This document shows, piece after piece, positions 53,360 through 63,798 of a stretch of DNA of 64,000 bases (position 1 is its first letter; each line of letters begins with the position of its first letter). The notes below the pieces were generated by a model. The model worked only from the letters and a program-made list of their open reading frames with translations. It was not told the DNA's origin and made no database searches. The stretch comes from Palaemon carinicauda. Lineage: Eukaryota > Arthropoda > Malacostraca > Decapoda > Palaemonidae. The DNA is taken from assembly GCF_036898095.1 (NCBI RefSeq), contig NC_090766.1, positions 38,323,471 through 38,387,470 on the forward strand. Direction: 5' to 3'. The translations under genes were made by a program, and so were the position numbers.

Positions 53360-53480
53360 CTTCTGCTCGTCAGCGATCATCAGCTCGTCAGCGATCATCA
53401 GCTCGTCAGCGATCATCAGCTCGCCAGCGATCGTCAGCTCGTCAGCGATCATCAGCTCGCCAGCGATCTCCAGATCGCCC
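53360..53480 (+). repeat. 18-bp tandem repeat in P2 gag
   Basis: Six to seven copies of cagctcgtcagcgatcat with minor changes. Confidence 0.9.
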
Positions 53481-53550
53481 ACGTGTGTTACAGCTGGCAC
53501 GCCAACGTTCTCCAACACTTCTGAAGGAACATGGTTCGCCAGCTACTAGC

Positions 53551-53985
53551 TCAACTGCGGATGCTGATCGCCATCGCGCGACCCTCAACTGCAGATGCTG
53601 ACCGCCATCGCGCGACCCTCAACTGCAGATGCTGACCGCCATCGCGCGACCCTCAACTGCAGATGCTGACCGCCATCGCGCGACCCTCAACTGCAGATGC
53701 TGACCGCCATCGCGCGACCCTCAACTGCAGATGCTGACCGCCATCGCGCGACCCTCAACTGCAGATGCTGACCGCCATCGCGCGACCCTCAACTGCAGAT
53801 GCTGACCGCCATCGCGCGACCCTCAACTGCAGATGCTGACCGCCATCGCGCGACCCTCAACTGCAGATGCTGACCGCCATCGCGCGACCCTCAACTGCAG
53901 ATGCTGACCGCCATCGCGCGACCCTCAACTGCAGATGCTGACCGCCATCGCGCGACCCTCAACTGCAGATGCTGCTCGCCATCGC
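53551..53985 (+). repeat. 34-bp tandem repeat in P2 gag
   Basis: About 12-13 nearly perfect copies of a unit with 'ctcaactgcagatgctgacc' and 'gccatcgcgcgacc'. The period is not a multiple of three. Confidence 0.93.
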
Positions 53986-54525
53986 ACAACCCTGAACGAT
54001 TGCCCGCTTACGCATGCTGCTCCTCATCGCACCACCCTGAACGATCGCCCTCCTGCAGATGCTGATCACCATCGCACCCTTTCACGCGATCATTCACCTG
54101 CGCATGCTGCTCGCCATCGCACAACCCTGAACGATTGCCCGCTTACGCATGCTGCTCCTCATCGCACAACCCTGAACGATCGCCCTCCTGCAGATGCTGA
54201 TCACCATCGCACCCTTTCACGCGATCATTCACCTGCGCATGCTGCTCGCCATCGCACAACCCTGAACGATTGGCCGCTTACGCATGCTGCTCCTCATCGC
54301 ACCACCCTGAACGATCGCCCTCCTGCAGATGCTGATCACCATCGCACCCTTTCACGCGATCATTCACCTGCGCATGCTGCTCGCCATCGCACAACCCTGC
54401 ACGATAGCCCGCTTACGCATGCTGCTCCTCATCGCACAACCCTGAACGCTCGCCCTCTTGCGGATGCTGATCACCATCGCACCCTATCACGCGATCATTC
54501 ACCTACACATGCTGCTCGCCATCGC
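53986..54525 (+). repeat. 135-bp tandem repeat in P2 gag
   Basis: Four copies (starts 53986, 54121, 54256, 54391), 45 codons each. Each is built of three related 15-codon subunits such as AAPHRTTLNDRPPAD. Confidence 0.92.
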
Positions 54526-54589
54526 TTACCGCCAGCGATCTTCTTCACCTACGCGGCAGCACGATCCCTCGCCGTCACGCCCATTCCCC

Positions 54590-54830
54590 TGCGCGCCCGC
54601 GCGATCGCTCGCCTGCGCGCCCGCGCGATCGCTCGCCTGCGCGCCCGCGCGATCGCTCGCCGGCGCGCCCGCGCGATCGCTCGCCGGCGCGCCCGCGCGA
54701 TCGCTCGCCTGCGCGCCCGCGCGATCGCTCGCCTGCACGCCCGCGCGACCGCTCGCCTGCGCGCCCGCGCGACCACTCGCCTGTGCGCCCGCGCGACCAT
54801 TCGCCTTTGCGCGACCGTTCGCCCTCGCGC
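54590..54830 (+). repeat. 24-bp GC-rich tandem repeat in P2 gag
   Basis: About ten copies of gcgatcgctcgcctgcgcgc-type units, encoding ARAIARLR or RSPARPRD-type repeats depending on frame. Confidence 0.92.
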
Positions 54831-55500
54831 GACCATAGTTCGCGGCGAATTCCACAGCCGGTGGTAGCAGCAGGGACGCGTGCTCCTAGGCGGCACTCGG
54901 GATCACCTCCATCCAAGCACAGGTTGGTAGTGCAGGACGAAGACAGGTCAGTACAGCATTCTTCCCACCTTCTTTTCAGGCAGGAACCGTCGTGTCCTCT
55001 CCAAAGGATCGCCCGATCCCTTTCACCTTAGCGAGGATTTCGGACTCTGTGTCCTTGGAGCAGCAGACATGGTTTGATCCGCTGGCACGGGCGTTAATGA
55101 GGGTTATGAAACCAGCACTCACCGGCCAGGGTAACAAACCAGCGGCTGTCTCTCCTACGCTGAAGAGAAAGAGAGGAGTGGACTTCGTGGTGACTTCCCC
55201 CAGGGCGAAGTTGGTTCCCAAGAGGTCGGTCTCGAGGGTCCCCTCTCCTGCACGAGTACTCTCTCCTTCTCCCGCCCTGGAAGGATTTTTGGCGGGGGGG
55301 CTTTCCGTTGAAGATTTCTCCATCGGACAAGGGGTGACTGCTTACCTCTTCCTCTGGGAGCTTACCAGGTTCTTTCCCTCCTCGGTTACGGCCCGAGGTT
55401 TGGTTCAAGGAAGCTACAGGAAGATCAAGGGTACTTTCCTCCTCTCGAGCTCAGGCACCTTGGCCTTTCGTCGTTAAGTATCTACTTGCGGACAAGCTCG

Positions 55501-58090
55501 ATGTTTTACCATCTGGACGCACTGACTGAAGGCTTCCTTCGGGTGTCTCATCTGTGGAGGTCAACGACCTCAGACACCCTTCCATCCTTGAGAAGAGTTT
55601 TGTCTTTGCCCAAGGACAGAGACTTAAACATCTGCTGTGCGGAGTAAATCGACTTCCGGTTTCACTCCTCCAAGGCGCTTTCTTCCAGACTCTGCAGGGC
55701 TCCAGCTCCCTTTTCTTTCAACCACGTCGGCCTAAGTTATCGGCTACGACAACTGGGACAAGGTGTCCAATTGCAGTTTCCTCCTGTCAGGAACAGATGG
55801 CACGGGAGACTCCCCCGGGGGGGCATAGTCCTAAAAGGAGTTCACGAACTCTAGGATTGCAGGTTTTTTCGCTGGGAGGATGCTTAAGGTTACTCATCCG
55901 AATGACAGCTTCCCGATGCCCATTCCCGCACAATCTCTGTGAGTAGCCAAGGATATCGCGCCTGCCGTCTCTGTCAGCGAATTCAGTGTCTCTGAACCTC
56001 TATGCCATAGCATCAGCAGAGTTGCCCGGTTGGGCAGAATGATCCATACCTTAGGCGAAGGTCTTCCTTAGGATCATCGACGGCTTCACCCCCGGCCCCC
56101 TCAGTCGATCCTTTCTTGTAAGGAAGGATCTGAGAGGGGATGTCCATAGTCGACCTCTCAGCCCTGATCAAGTTTGTCGAACAAACTTCGGCCAGCGTAG
56201 ACCAGCAGAATCGATCAGACTGGTAACGAGGCGACAGGACTCCTTTAACCCTGGATCGGAAGGACGGGTACTTTCAGTTTCCATTCCATCCATCTTCCAG
56301 GGTGCTCGTCGAATTCAGCCTAAACTGCAAGTATTCCTGCTTATGATGCAGTGTGGCTATCCCGCCGTGGCATAGCAGGTTTGTTTCCCCAGAGAACTCT
56401 CCCTGCCTTCCTCTTGGCCGCTCAGGTGCAGACTTCCGCCTCCTCTGCTGTTTGGAGGGCTGGTCAACTCCGGTAGGCTCGGGTTTCGACCTTCTTCAGC
56501 GCCGGGAAAAGCTTCCGAATGCTGACCATGAGTGTGGGCTCATGGTATTTTGCTTGGAGCCTTCTCTTCCTCTGCCTCAACATCTGGAGTATCTGGCCAT
56601 GATATTGAGTCAACCGCCTTACCACGTTGGAAACCCCGCTTCTCGTCCGTCCAGCGAGGTTAAGCAACGTCGGCACTTGGATGGGTGACCACCTGGGGAC
56701 GCCAGATTCTGTTACCACATCCTCCGAGCCTTCCTTTCGGTTGACTGTGGCAAGACTGAGGAGAGTCGCAGTACCTGTTCTCAGTCAAGCAGAGTTTTCA
56801 GCCCTACCTTGGAACGTTTCCTAGTTCTTCTTTCCTCATTGGCCCGTTTATAGTCCGAACGGTCGCCTCAGGATAAGTTCCATGTGGGGCGATCCAAGTT
56901 CCGGTGGCTTCAGGCAATGTTTAACCGGACTCCCTGGCCCTATGGGACCAGCGGAACTATTAAACCTGCAATGGGTGTTGACCTATGGAGCCTCTTGATG
57001 GTAGTGGATATTCTCGTCCTTTCCCCACATTCTTGATGCGGTTCTCGGACTCGTCAAAGGAAAGGGGGGGGGGCATGTTCCGGTCCAGGCCTATGGTCAA
57101 GACCTGAAGGATACCTCTCCATCATTCAGGCAGGCTTAAGGGCCTTAGTCTGGCCCCTCTTCAGTCCTACCGCTCCTGCCAAGTCGCCCCGTTGCGTGTC
57201 GACTTCATGCTAACCAGCAGGGGACGCATTTTCACACCTTCACATCTTGCAGTAGAGATACCGGGATGATTGAGATTCTCTCAATTCCACCATCGGCTCT
57301 CTCATTCCAGGCAGGGGAATGTTTCTCTCAGACTATCCAAGCAGAGCCTCATAGAGAGAGTGTACCTAGGGGTCTTTGACCTTGGGTAACCAGCAAGTGC
57401 TGATCTGGGGGACCTGATCGCGACAGCTTGGAACCTCAAGCTTCCGCTAGTTTTCCCCCGAGACTCTGGCAAGATGCATTCCGGTGATGGTGGGACAACT
57501 TCGACGCCTGCGTCTTCCCTCCTTTTTGTCTGCGGACAATGGGTCTCAACAAAACCAGGTTGTCTGTCAACCTTTCAATGGGAGAGCTCCACTGGGACTA
57601 TGCGCAGAACGGTTTCTGGACCCTCTGCTTCCCCTGACGGAACTCCCGGGAGAGCTTCTCCCACGGCGCAGGCTACTCAAGCAACCACACTGCGACATCT
57701 CTCCCGAACCGGGGCGTCGCTTCGGCTTCATGCCTGGAGACACTACGCTTCCTCCTCTAGAAGAGACAACCCGCTACAGTCGCGGTACGGAGGTCGCGTC
57801 ATCTGCGATAGTCATCCACAGGGGTCTCCCAGGCAAAGTGAAGAGTCTAAGGTGGTTGGTGCCGTGGGAGATATACCTCTTCCCGTGAGGCCTCTTCTCC
57901 AGCAATAACGGTCTTATTGCCTTTCGGCGGGAGGAAACTCCTTTCCGCTCTTGGCAATGAAGCCTGTCGCTCAGCCTTTCCCTGACCTTCAGGCTTAAAG
58001 GAATAACTTTTTCCTGCCCGCTGGATCTATTCTCGCTCATGCGAAGCTACGATCGTCCCTGCCCTAGTCGGAGGAAGACCTCCAACTTGG
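55501..58090 (+). pseudogene. DIRS P2 reverse transcriptase / RNase H region (broken)
   Basis: The RT motif A is read as LDRKDGYFQFPFHPSSRVLV (56245-56310), then the C-terminal RT as LPLPQHLEYLAMILS (56560-56610) and, after a 5S-like insert, RLRRVAVPVLSQAEFSALPW (56750-56815). The active-site Y-x-D-D block between them is not recognisable. The DIRS C-terminal block may be at 57415-57470 (DLIATAWNLKLPL). Multiple stops and frameshifts occur. Confidence 0.65.
56609..56716 (+). pseudogene. 5S rRNA-derived segment inside DIRS RT
   Basis: From 'caaccgccttaccacgttgg' through 'ttctcgtccg', 'gaggttaagcaacgtcgg', 'cacttggatgggtgacc' and 'acctggggacgcc' to 'ctgttacc', this follows animal 5S rRNA in order, including the A-box and C-box promoter regions. 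About 11 nt between 'gtcgg' and 'acttgg' are missing and the ends are altered, so it is not a functional 5S gene. The flanking DNA reads as RT codons on both sides. Confidence 0.85.
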
Positions 58091-59224
58091 AGCATGGCTC
58101 GGACTTTTAGTCCTTTAAGAGATCTTCTCAAGACCCTTTTACGACAGGCCTCGGATTGTATTCCGCCTTGGGTCTTCTGCTCACTCTGGCCACGGCCAGT
58201 GTGTAAGCAATCTTCTTGGTCTCTTACTACTCCCCCCCTTTCTAAGGAAGAGGGGAAGGCAACATTCAGGCTCGCTCCTGAGTTGTTGGCTAGACTCAGA
58301 ATCTGAGGGTCCCGACCCTTCGGTCCGATTCATTCAAGATTTTGAGTCTCCATTCTGTGTCTGATGTCCCAAGACCTTCTCTTTCTTGCCAGTACAGGAA
58401 TCGAGAGGTTAGCGCTGGGAACAGCTGCAGTTTGGCCTCAGTTGCAGCCGATTTGGGAACACAAGGAGGACATGGGGGGAGAGTCACCAGTATACCTCTT
58501 CAGCCCGGACTGAAGGACATTCATCTCGACCTGTCTTCAGACCCTCCCCCGTCACGTCGCCCTACAGCACGATGTTGGATACATCGCAACGTCCCTCGCC
58601 TTCGAGTAATACTACTCTGTGACGCAGGTGCTACAAGCTGGAGTCTGGAAGCGTCTGATGACCTTCGCAGCCCGCTTCCTGCAGGGCGTGACCCACAGGA
58701 GTCTCGATACGTTTTCTATCGCTCTGTGGTGGCTACACAACAGCTGGTCTAACCTCAGGCTCCTTTTTGGACAGGTAGCAGAAGGTTGAGGGCATTGTTA
58801 TCAGGTTTTAGTCTGCATGAACGAAAGAAGTATGTCTGGCCCTTACTTCTTTCTTCATCATCCCCTCTACGGGGAAGCAGCATCCTGGTCTCTGCATAGC
58901 TGACCTCGAACCTCTGCAGGTAAACCATGCTTCCTTGTGTTCCGAGTATTGAGTCAATACTGTCGCGTCCCCCATACCCTGACGAGGTGGTATTGGGAAC
59001 GTCCTAACCCAGAGTTCCTTCTGGAACTCCAGGTCAACTGCCTAAGACGGGTCACACTTCTTCCTTCACACACAAGCTTACGTAGGCCACATGGTTCCTT
59101 GCGGTGCAAGGAACTTGTGAGGTGCAGGGACTCCTTTTCTCGAGTGCGACTCACTCGGATTCTGAGTCCCCGGGTAAAGCCAAAGCCAGTATGGCTGGGG
59201 ACTTTCCACCCTTCCTAAGGGATA
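58091..59224 (+). pseudogene. DIRS P2 recombinase position (no intact motif)
   Basis: Where the tyrosine recombinase should be, only short frames remain. None shows a clear Arg / H-x-x-R / Tyr set. The assignment is from element order only. Confidence 0.4.
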
Positions 59225-59335
59225 AGTCACCCTTTGTAAATAGCGTGGTTTGTATTTCGGTTACGGAACAAATGACAAATTCGAAGATAATTTGTATTTT
59301 TCCTAACCATACAAACCTTAGCTATTTACACATAT
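59225..59335. repeat. DIRS P2 internal complementary region
   Basis: 'ccctttgtaaatagcgtggt' to 'ggttacggaac' is the exact complement of the left end. 'tgacaaattcgaagataatt' to 'accttagctattta' is the complement of the right end. Confidence 0.9.
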
Positions 59336-59384
59336 TTGCCCGCCAGCCCTGTCCCCCAAGACAAGTCCTACCTCTAAGTGAAAG

Positions 59385-59583
59385 TGAGTATTCACCTGTG
59401 TGTGAGGGGGAGGAGGGGTAGCTAGCTACCACTCCCCTACCCCCCCGCTAACTAGCGCGGGGGTAATACACCCTCGTTAAATTCTAATGGCTCGCCATTT
59501 CAGCTACGCTAAAAGTAATACCCTTTGTAAATAGCTAAGGTTTGTATGGTTAGGAAAAATACAAATTATCTTCGAATTTGTCA
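59385..59583. repeat. DIRS P2 right terminal inverted repeat
   Basis: Complement of the left terminal repeat plus the extension 'aaggtttgtatggttaggaa' to 'cgaatttgtcat'. Confidence 0.88.
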
Positions 59584-59875
59584 TATTACTTGAGTGCCAT
59601 ATGTGGATGAGATCATAGTGAAGGGTAGATGGAGATGGTTTGGGTATGCTCTATGTACTCCCCAAGAGAGATTAATTTAATCAGGCACCACAAGACACTA
59701 GAAAAGTTGGAAGACCCAGGCCTACATGGCTGAAGACTATGAAGCGGGAAGTAGGAAGTGAGGAATGGAGAAGTATTGATTTAAATGCTCAATATAGAGA
59801 CGACTGGCGGAATCTAACCGAGGCCCTTTGCATTGATAGGCGTAGGAGGAGGTGATGTTGATGATGAAATCATAA
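59584..59875 (+). mobile_element. LINE A fragment, right part
   Basis: It resumes the LINE A copy cut at 51540: 'attacttgagtgcc' follows directly, as at 295-310 of the window. It ends with 'gcattgataggcgtaggagg' and a GATG-rich tail. Confidence 0.7.
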
Positions 59876-60961
59876 AATGTTAAGAATTCCTTAAATTATC
59901 AGTGTAAATTAGTTTATCTCTTATATTGTCATTGCTTTTATGGTTATGAATCTTATTTAATCTTCTTTGACTTGAATTTCTTAATTGCTGAACTTATCCT
60001 TGCTCCACCTTATTTCTCCCCACGTAGCGTACAAACCCTCGTCTTTTAGTTAGGGAAATTTCTTCGGCACGATTTGGAATCGGACTGGTTCAAGTGCAGG
60101 ATTAGAAGCCTCTCCACCTTTCCAGTCAAAGACTAATCACATTTTTTCAACGGCTGTATGGTACAGATGTATTCTATAGCTCTCTTGTAAAACGTGGATA
60201 GTTACATTTATGGGTATTCCCATCCTTCTTGTACCTCTTAAAGAGATATTGAAGGAAAAATGTTTACTTTCTAGATTACTGATGGATCTAGGTCTTTGAA
60301 ATTGACCTAGTATATTCAGGGACGTGCTCATGACAAATTCCCTGGTTCTGTTATTAATGTCATCCTGTACAATATGTTCCCTGGGTCATGTCTAGAGTAT
60401 TACAGGCATGATCACTTTCCTGTATGTTACGTTGTCCATGAGGGGATCATTAGCATGTATTTGTGTGCAGGGTCAGCCTGTCTTTTTCTTATGTTACCAC
60501 TAGACCAAAAGGGAAAGAAAGAAATTATTTTTAGTTTTCATTAATTTCATCTTATGAGTCGCAATGCAGCACATAAATTTGTCTTCTCAATGTTTCCAAG
60601 AGGTGTGAAGTCTGCTTATTGCATTCTCTTTACTTCAGTGGATGGTCCTTTTCAAATTGTAGTAGATCCTATAGGTCCTGAAGTTTATTGCTCATGAAAT
60701 TCCATAAGTTACTGTGCATAAGGTACTTTCTTGATGTCTCAATGGCTTAGTGACTGTAGGAAAGGCTTGCCAGATGCTGAGTGTCCCTTTGAGGGGTACA
60801 GATGTGCTCTGAGCTCCTGAGGACTGTTTCATGCATAGCAAAAGCTAGATGTGTTTTTTGGGGTGGTTGTAATTGCTCTGCTTGGTCTTTTTGAGTTTGT
60901 GTAAATAATCCTCTTAGCCTGTGTGATGTTTTATTCCTGATTGCTTTATATTATGGTTTAA
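59876..60961. other. PSMB2 intron 3, no supported feature
   Basis: No exon, repeat or RNA gene was recognised. I looked for PSMB2 exon 4 here and did not find it. Confidence 0.4.
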
Positions 60962-61288
60962 AGGTTTAAAGGCTGCTCATGAATGGGAGAGGCAAGGGAC
61001 AGTGACATTTCCCTATCAAGCAGGACAATGCCCTTTAGACTGACCATAAATACTGTACATGTGATTAGTGCCCAAGCCCCCTCTCCATCCAAGCTAGGAC
61101 CAAGGAGGGCCAGGCAATGGCTGCTGATGACTCAGCAGATAGAGCTATAGGCTCCCCCAAACCCCCCATCCTAAGTTTACAAGGATGGTGAGATTGCTGC
61201 GACCAAAGAAACTAACAAGTTTGAACGGCACACGAATACCTGTCTGGCGTTCATAGTCAGGGATGTTACCACATCGGCCACCACAACC
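60962..61288 (-). mobile_element. tRNA-derived SINE (copy 2)
   Basis: Inverted and diverged copy of the SINE at 48848-49155. On the minus strand it starts 'ggttgtggtggccgatgtgg', which is A-box-like. Confidence 0.75.
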
Positions 61289-62036
61289 CCACAGTACTTA
61301 AGTTATTCTGGTAGTGTATGTTACTGTACAGTATTTCATTCTCTGGGAATTATTTTTAAAGATGTTTATTCTCTAGGAATTATCATTTGTTCCATAACTG
61401 GAATACAAACCAACGCTATTTATAGGCGTACAGTGGTACCTCTACATACGAATTTAATCCGTTCCAGAACCAACTTCGGATGTAGAAAATGTTCGGATGT
61501 AGAAACGAATTTTCCCATAAGAATACATGGTAATTCATTTAATTCGTTCCTCAGTTGAAAGACAGTTAAATGTAACTAAAAAAAACAATATCAGCGAATC
61601 TGAATTCCTTTATTAACTAAAACAAATATTGATACAAACACACTCGTGTGCGTATGCGCAAACACACACACACGTACGAGGAGACACGATCGGCGAGGAG
61701 GTAGAGATGGTGACTGCGATAACATATCGTAACTTACACTACGGAAATTTTAATCTAACTTAGATTATTTTTATTTTTTTACTTTTATATTTCATATTTT
61801 TAACATTTTTTTTCTTTTAATTTTTTTTTTTCATCACTTTCAGTGACGAGTTACGGTATGTTATCGCAGTCACCATCTCTACCTCCTCCCCGACCGTCTC
61901 TCTTACTGCGTAGCAATTCCTGTTTTAGTTAATAAAGGAATTCATATTAGCTGTTATTACTTTCTTAGTTACATTTCATTGTTTTTCAACTCGTTGACGC
62001 TGTTAAAAATCATATGTACTCTAAACACATTTTTTT

Positions 62037-62040
<4 letters not shown>

Positions 62041-62103
<63 letters not shown>
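62041..62103. repeat. (CT)n microsatellite
   Basis: About 31 CT units within the Tigger MITE. Confidence 0.95.
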
Positions 62104-62105
<2 letters not shown>

Positions 62106-62142
62106 AAAAAAATAATAGACGTATCTAACACTATAACAGCGA

Positions 62143-62145
<3 letters not shown>

Positions 62146-62181
<36 letters not shown>
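62146..62181. repeat. (GA)n microsatellite
   Basis: About 17 GA units, complementary to the (CT)n tract 40 bp away, so the two could form a hairpin. Confidence 0.95.
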
Positions 62182-62184
<3 letters not shown>

Positions 62185-62399
62185 ATTTAAAGAACATGTT
62201 AATGCTATGTTTAGAGAGAAACAAAAAAAGAGAGAAGTCTTATTTAAAAGAGCTTGTTAATGCTATCATGGTTTTCTTTGCTTCACTTTTTTCTTTCTTT
62301 CTGTTCATCACGCTGGCCCTTCTCACAAATGATCGTTGCCAACAATCTCTTTGTCCTTTATCCCTACCAACAAAAGGCGTTCTATCTCTTCCAGGGTAT

Positions 62400-62628
62400 T
62401 GCTAAGATGTCTTGTAATAATGGTGATCCCCTTCGATGGTTATTTGCTTTAATGGCTGCCTTCAGCTTGATGATCTTCGAGATAATAGGCCTATTTCGGC
62501 CATATTGTTTAGCCATACAGTATAACTCACATGCACACTGCTCTCATGTTTTTCTATAATTTCTTGCTTCAATTCTTATGAAAGAATTGCCTTCTTCCTG
62601 TACTGAAACTTAGCTTCTTAGGCACCAT
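62400..62628 (-). pseudogene. Tigger transposase N-terminal remnant
   Basis: From ATG at 62628 the minus strand reads MVPKKLSFSTGRRQF, against MGPKKFSFGSGSS of the Tigger at 11937. Further pieces include LAKQYGRN-like 'ggctaaacaatatggccgaa' and 'tcgaaggggatcacc'. Frameshifts and loss of everything after the first helix-turn-helix show it is dead. Confidence 0.75.
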
Positions 62629-63077
62629 GATTATAGGTAAAATCAAAAAGGAAATGTGAGAAAAGGAAGAAAATAAGCACTGTTAATAACAGACCAAACA
62701 GAGGACAACCACACGATACACACAAGAATAGAGAACTGAGCACTCGACGCTCAATGGCGTAATGTTTACTTCGTGTGTCGAAATAAAATTCGGGTGTAGA
62801 GTCAAAAATTTGCTCGAATTTTACTTCGGATGTTGGAAAATTCGGATGTAGATACGTTCGTGTGTAGAGGTTCCACTGTATTACTTCCGGTGAAGCAGGG
62901 GTTGGGGGGGTAGCCTGCTACCCCTTCCACTCACACTCCAGTGATTGCGCTCACTTAGCTTTTGGCTCGGATGGAGTGCGGTTGTCACCGACCTTTATCC
63001 TCTCTAACTTTTGGATTGCCATTAATCACTTTTTTACTTTCTCTTTCAGTGTATGCGTGTGTGTGCTGTGTTCTCCT

Positions 63078-63299
63078 ATGGCCATGAGGACTTGTTTGGG
63101 AACTAAAGGTTGCACCTGCGGGAAGTTTATGTCTGCTGTGGAGATGGATCCCCACAGCCTTTGCCCTGTCTGCAGAGGACAGCGCTGCAACGAGGATAAA
63201 TGTTGGGAGTGGTCTTTCTCCCATTGGGAAAGGTATGGGCGTAGACGGAAGAAGAAGTCTAAGCGGGATTCTTCCCCTTCAAGGGGCGCTTCAAAGTAG
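63078..63299 (+). CDS. DIRS P3 gag N-terminal (Cys/His-rich) segment
   Basis: After a ctttctctttcag acceptor-like tract (to 63049), the frame from ATG 63078 reads MAMRTCLGTKGCTCGKFM, MDPHSLCPVCRGQRC and CWEWSFSHWERYGRRRKKK, then a stop at 63299. The C-x4-C-x-C ... D-x-H-x2-C-x2-C-x3-C ... C-x2-W arrangement resembles the P1 gag first exon and suggests a zinc-binding module with a basic tail. Whether the downstream frames (for example 63433-63798) belong to the same protein by splicing is unknown. Confidence 0.5.
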   Translation: MAMRTCLGTKGCTCGKFMSAVEMDPHSLCPVCRGQRCNEDKCWEWSFSHWERYGRRRKKKSKRDSSPSRGASK

Positions 63300-63432
63300 A
63301 AGAAACCCAAGGCTTCTTCCTCCACCTCCTGACCTTCTTCCGAAGCTCCTACTTGGACGGCTTCATCTGGGGGACCGACGAGTAGTAGCGTAGGCCAATT
63401 AACACCCGGCCAACCTCAGTCCTCGAGAGACG

Positions 63433-63798
63433 GTGCTGCCTCCCCTAGCGATGTTGCCCCAGCACTCCCACCCGAGTAAGGCTGTTTCTCTTTCTCCTCT
63501 GTTTCAGCTCTGGCTGTTGTTGGGTTTGCCCGATAAACCTTCCAAGGAGGCGTTGCTGTGGTTTTTGCACCGGATTGCTGACCTTCAGCACGCTTCTGCT
63601 TCAGATGTCTACCCCTTATCCATTGTCGACGTCGTGCCGGAGAGCTCTTCGGCTGCTCTGCCAGCTGCTCCTGCGGCTGCATCTGTTTCGCCATCTTCCG
63701 CCGCCGAGGTCTTCGTTCCTTCCCCTGACGAACATCCTTTCGGGGGGAGAGCAAAGTCTGAGGCACATCTCTCCGACGAGTGTTTCCCTTTCGAGTAA
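63433..63798 (+). pseudogene. DIRS P3 gag continuation (probable)
   Basis: 121 codons, alternative start, with LPDKPSKEALLWFLHRIADL followed by Ala/Ser/Pro-rich sequence. Similar Ser/Pro/Ala-rich linkers follow the Cys/His module in P1. It is cut off from the preceding frame by stops and from the rest of the element by the window edge. Confidence 0.4.

Larger units (their letters stand above)
52441..55500 (+). pseudogene. DIRS P2 gag region (repeat-expanded, broken)
   Basis: The gag position of the element, read only in short, shifting frames. The longest frame (53935-54867, 310 codons) is made of repeats of TTLNDRPPADADHHR type followed by ARAIARLR repeats. Four separate tandem arrays (53360-53480, 53551-53985, 53986-54525, 54590-54830) inflate this part. 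A later stretch (54992-55300) reads SLEQQTWFDPLARALMRVM, which looks like ordinary gag sequence. Antisense frames over the GC-rich repeats are shadows. Confidence 0.6.
51541..59583 (+). mobile_element. DIRS-type retrotransposon P2 (decayed, 8 kb)
   Basis: A plus-strand DIRS with terminal inverted repeats (51541-51735 against 59385-59583) and an internal complementary region (59225-59335) that joins the complements of both ends at 'ggttacggaac/aaa/tgacaaattcg'. It contains a repeat-expanded gag, a broken RT with a 5S-like insert, and recombinase-position remnants. No frame is intact. It interrupts a LINE A fragment with no target duplication. P3 belongs to the same family. Confidence 0.87.
61431..62878 (-). 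mobile_element. Tigger-derived MITE (internally deleted)
   Basis: 1448 bp, with ends CAGTGGTACCTCTACATACG and (CGTGTGTAGAGGTTCCACTG) as inverted repeats and TA on both sides (61429-61430, 62879-62880). Terminal and internal sequence match the Tigger element at 11617. Oriented opposite to it. It is inserted in the leader of DIRS P3. Confidence 0.88.

Noticed and set aside
54526..54916. Three minus-strand frames rich in Arg/Gly/Ala
   Set aside because: They are readings of the 24-bp GC-rich array, open in every frame because the unit is a multiple of three without stops.
56236..56252. TTTAACCCTGGATCGG resembles the piggyBac-like terminus at 13650
   Set aside because: The match stops after CCCTGGAT and the DNA reads as RT codons (LDRKDGYF). 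There is no partner terminus.
56609..56716. Functional 5S rRNA gene
   Set aside because: About 11 internal nucleotides are missing, the terminal stem is altered and there is no T-run terminator. It is kept as a pseudogene-like segment.
59876..60961. PSMB2 exon 4 in this interval
   Set aside because: No acceptor followed by sequence encoding the expected block (equivalent of PYHVNLLLAGYD) was found.
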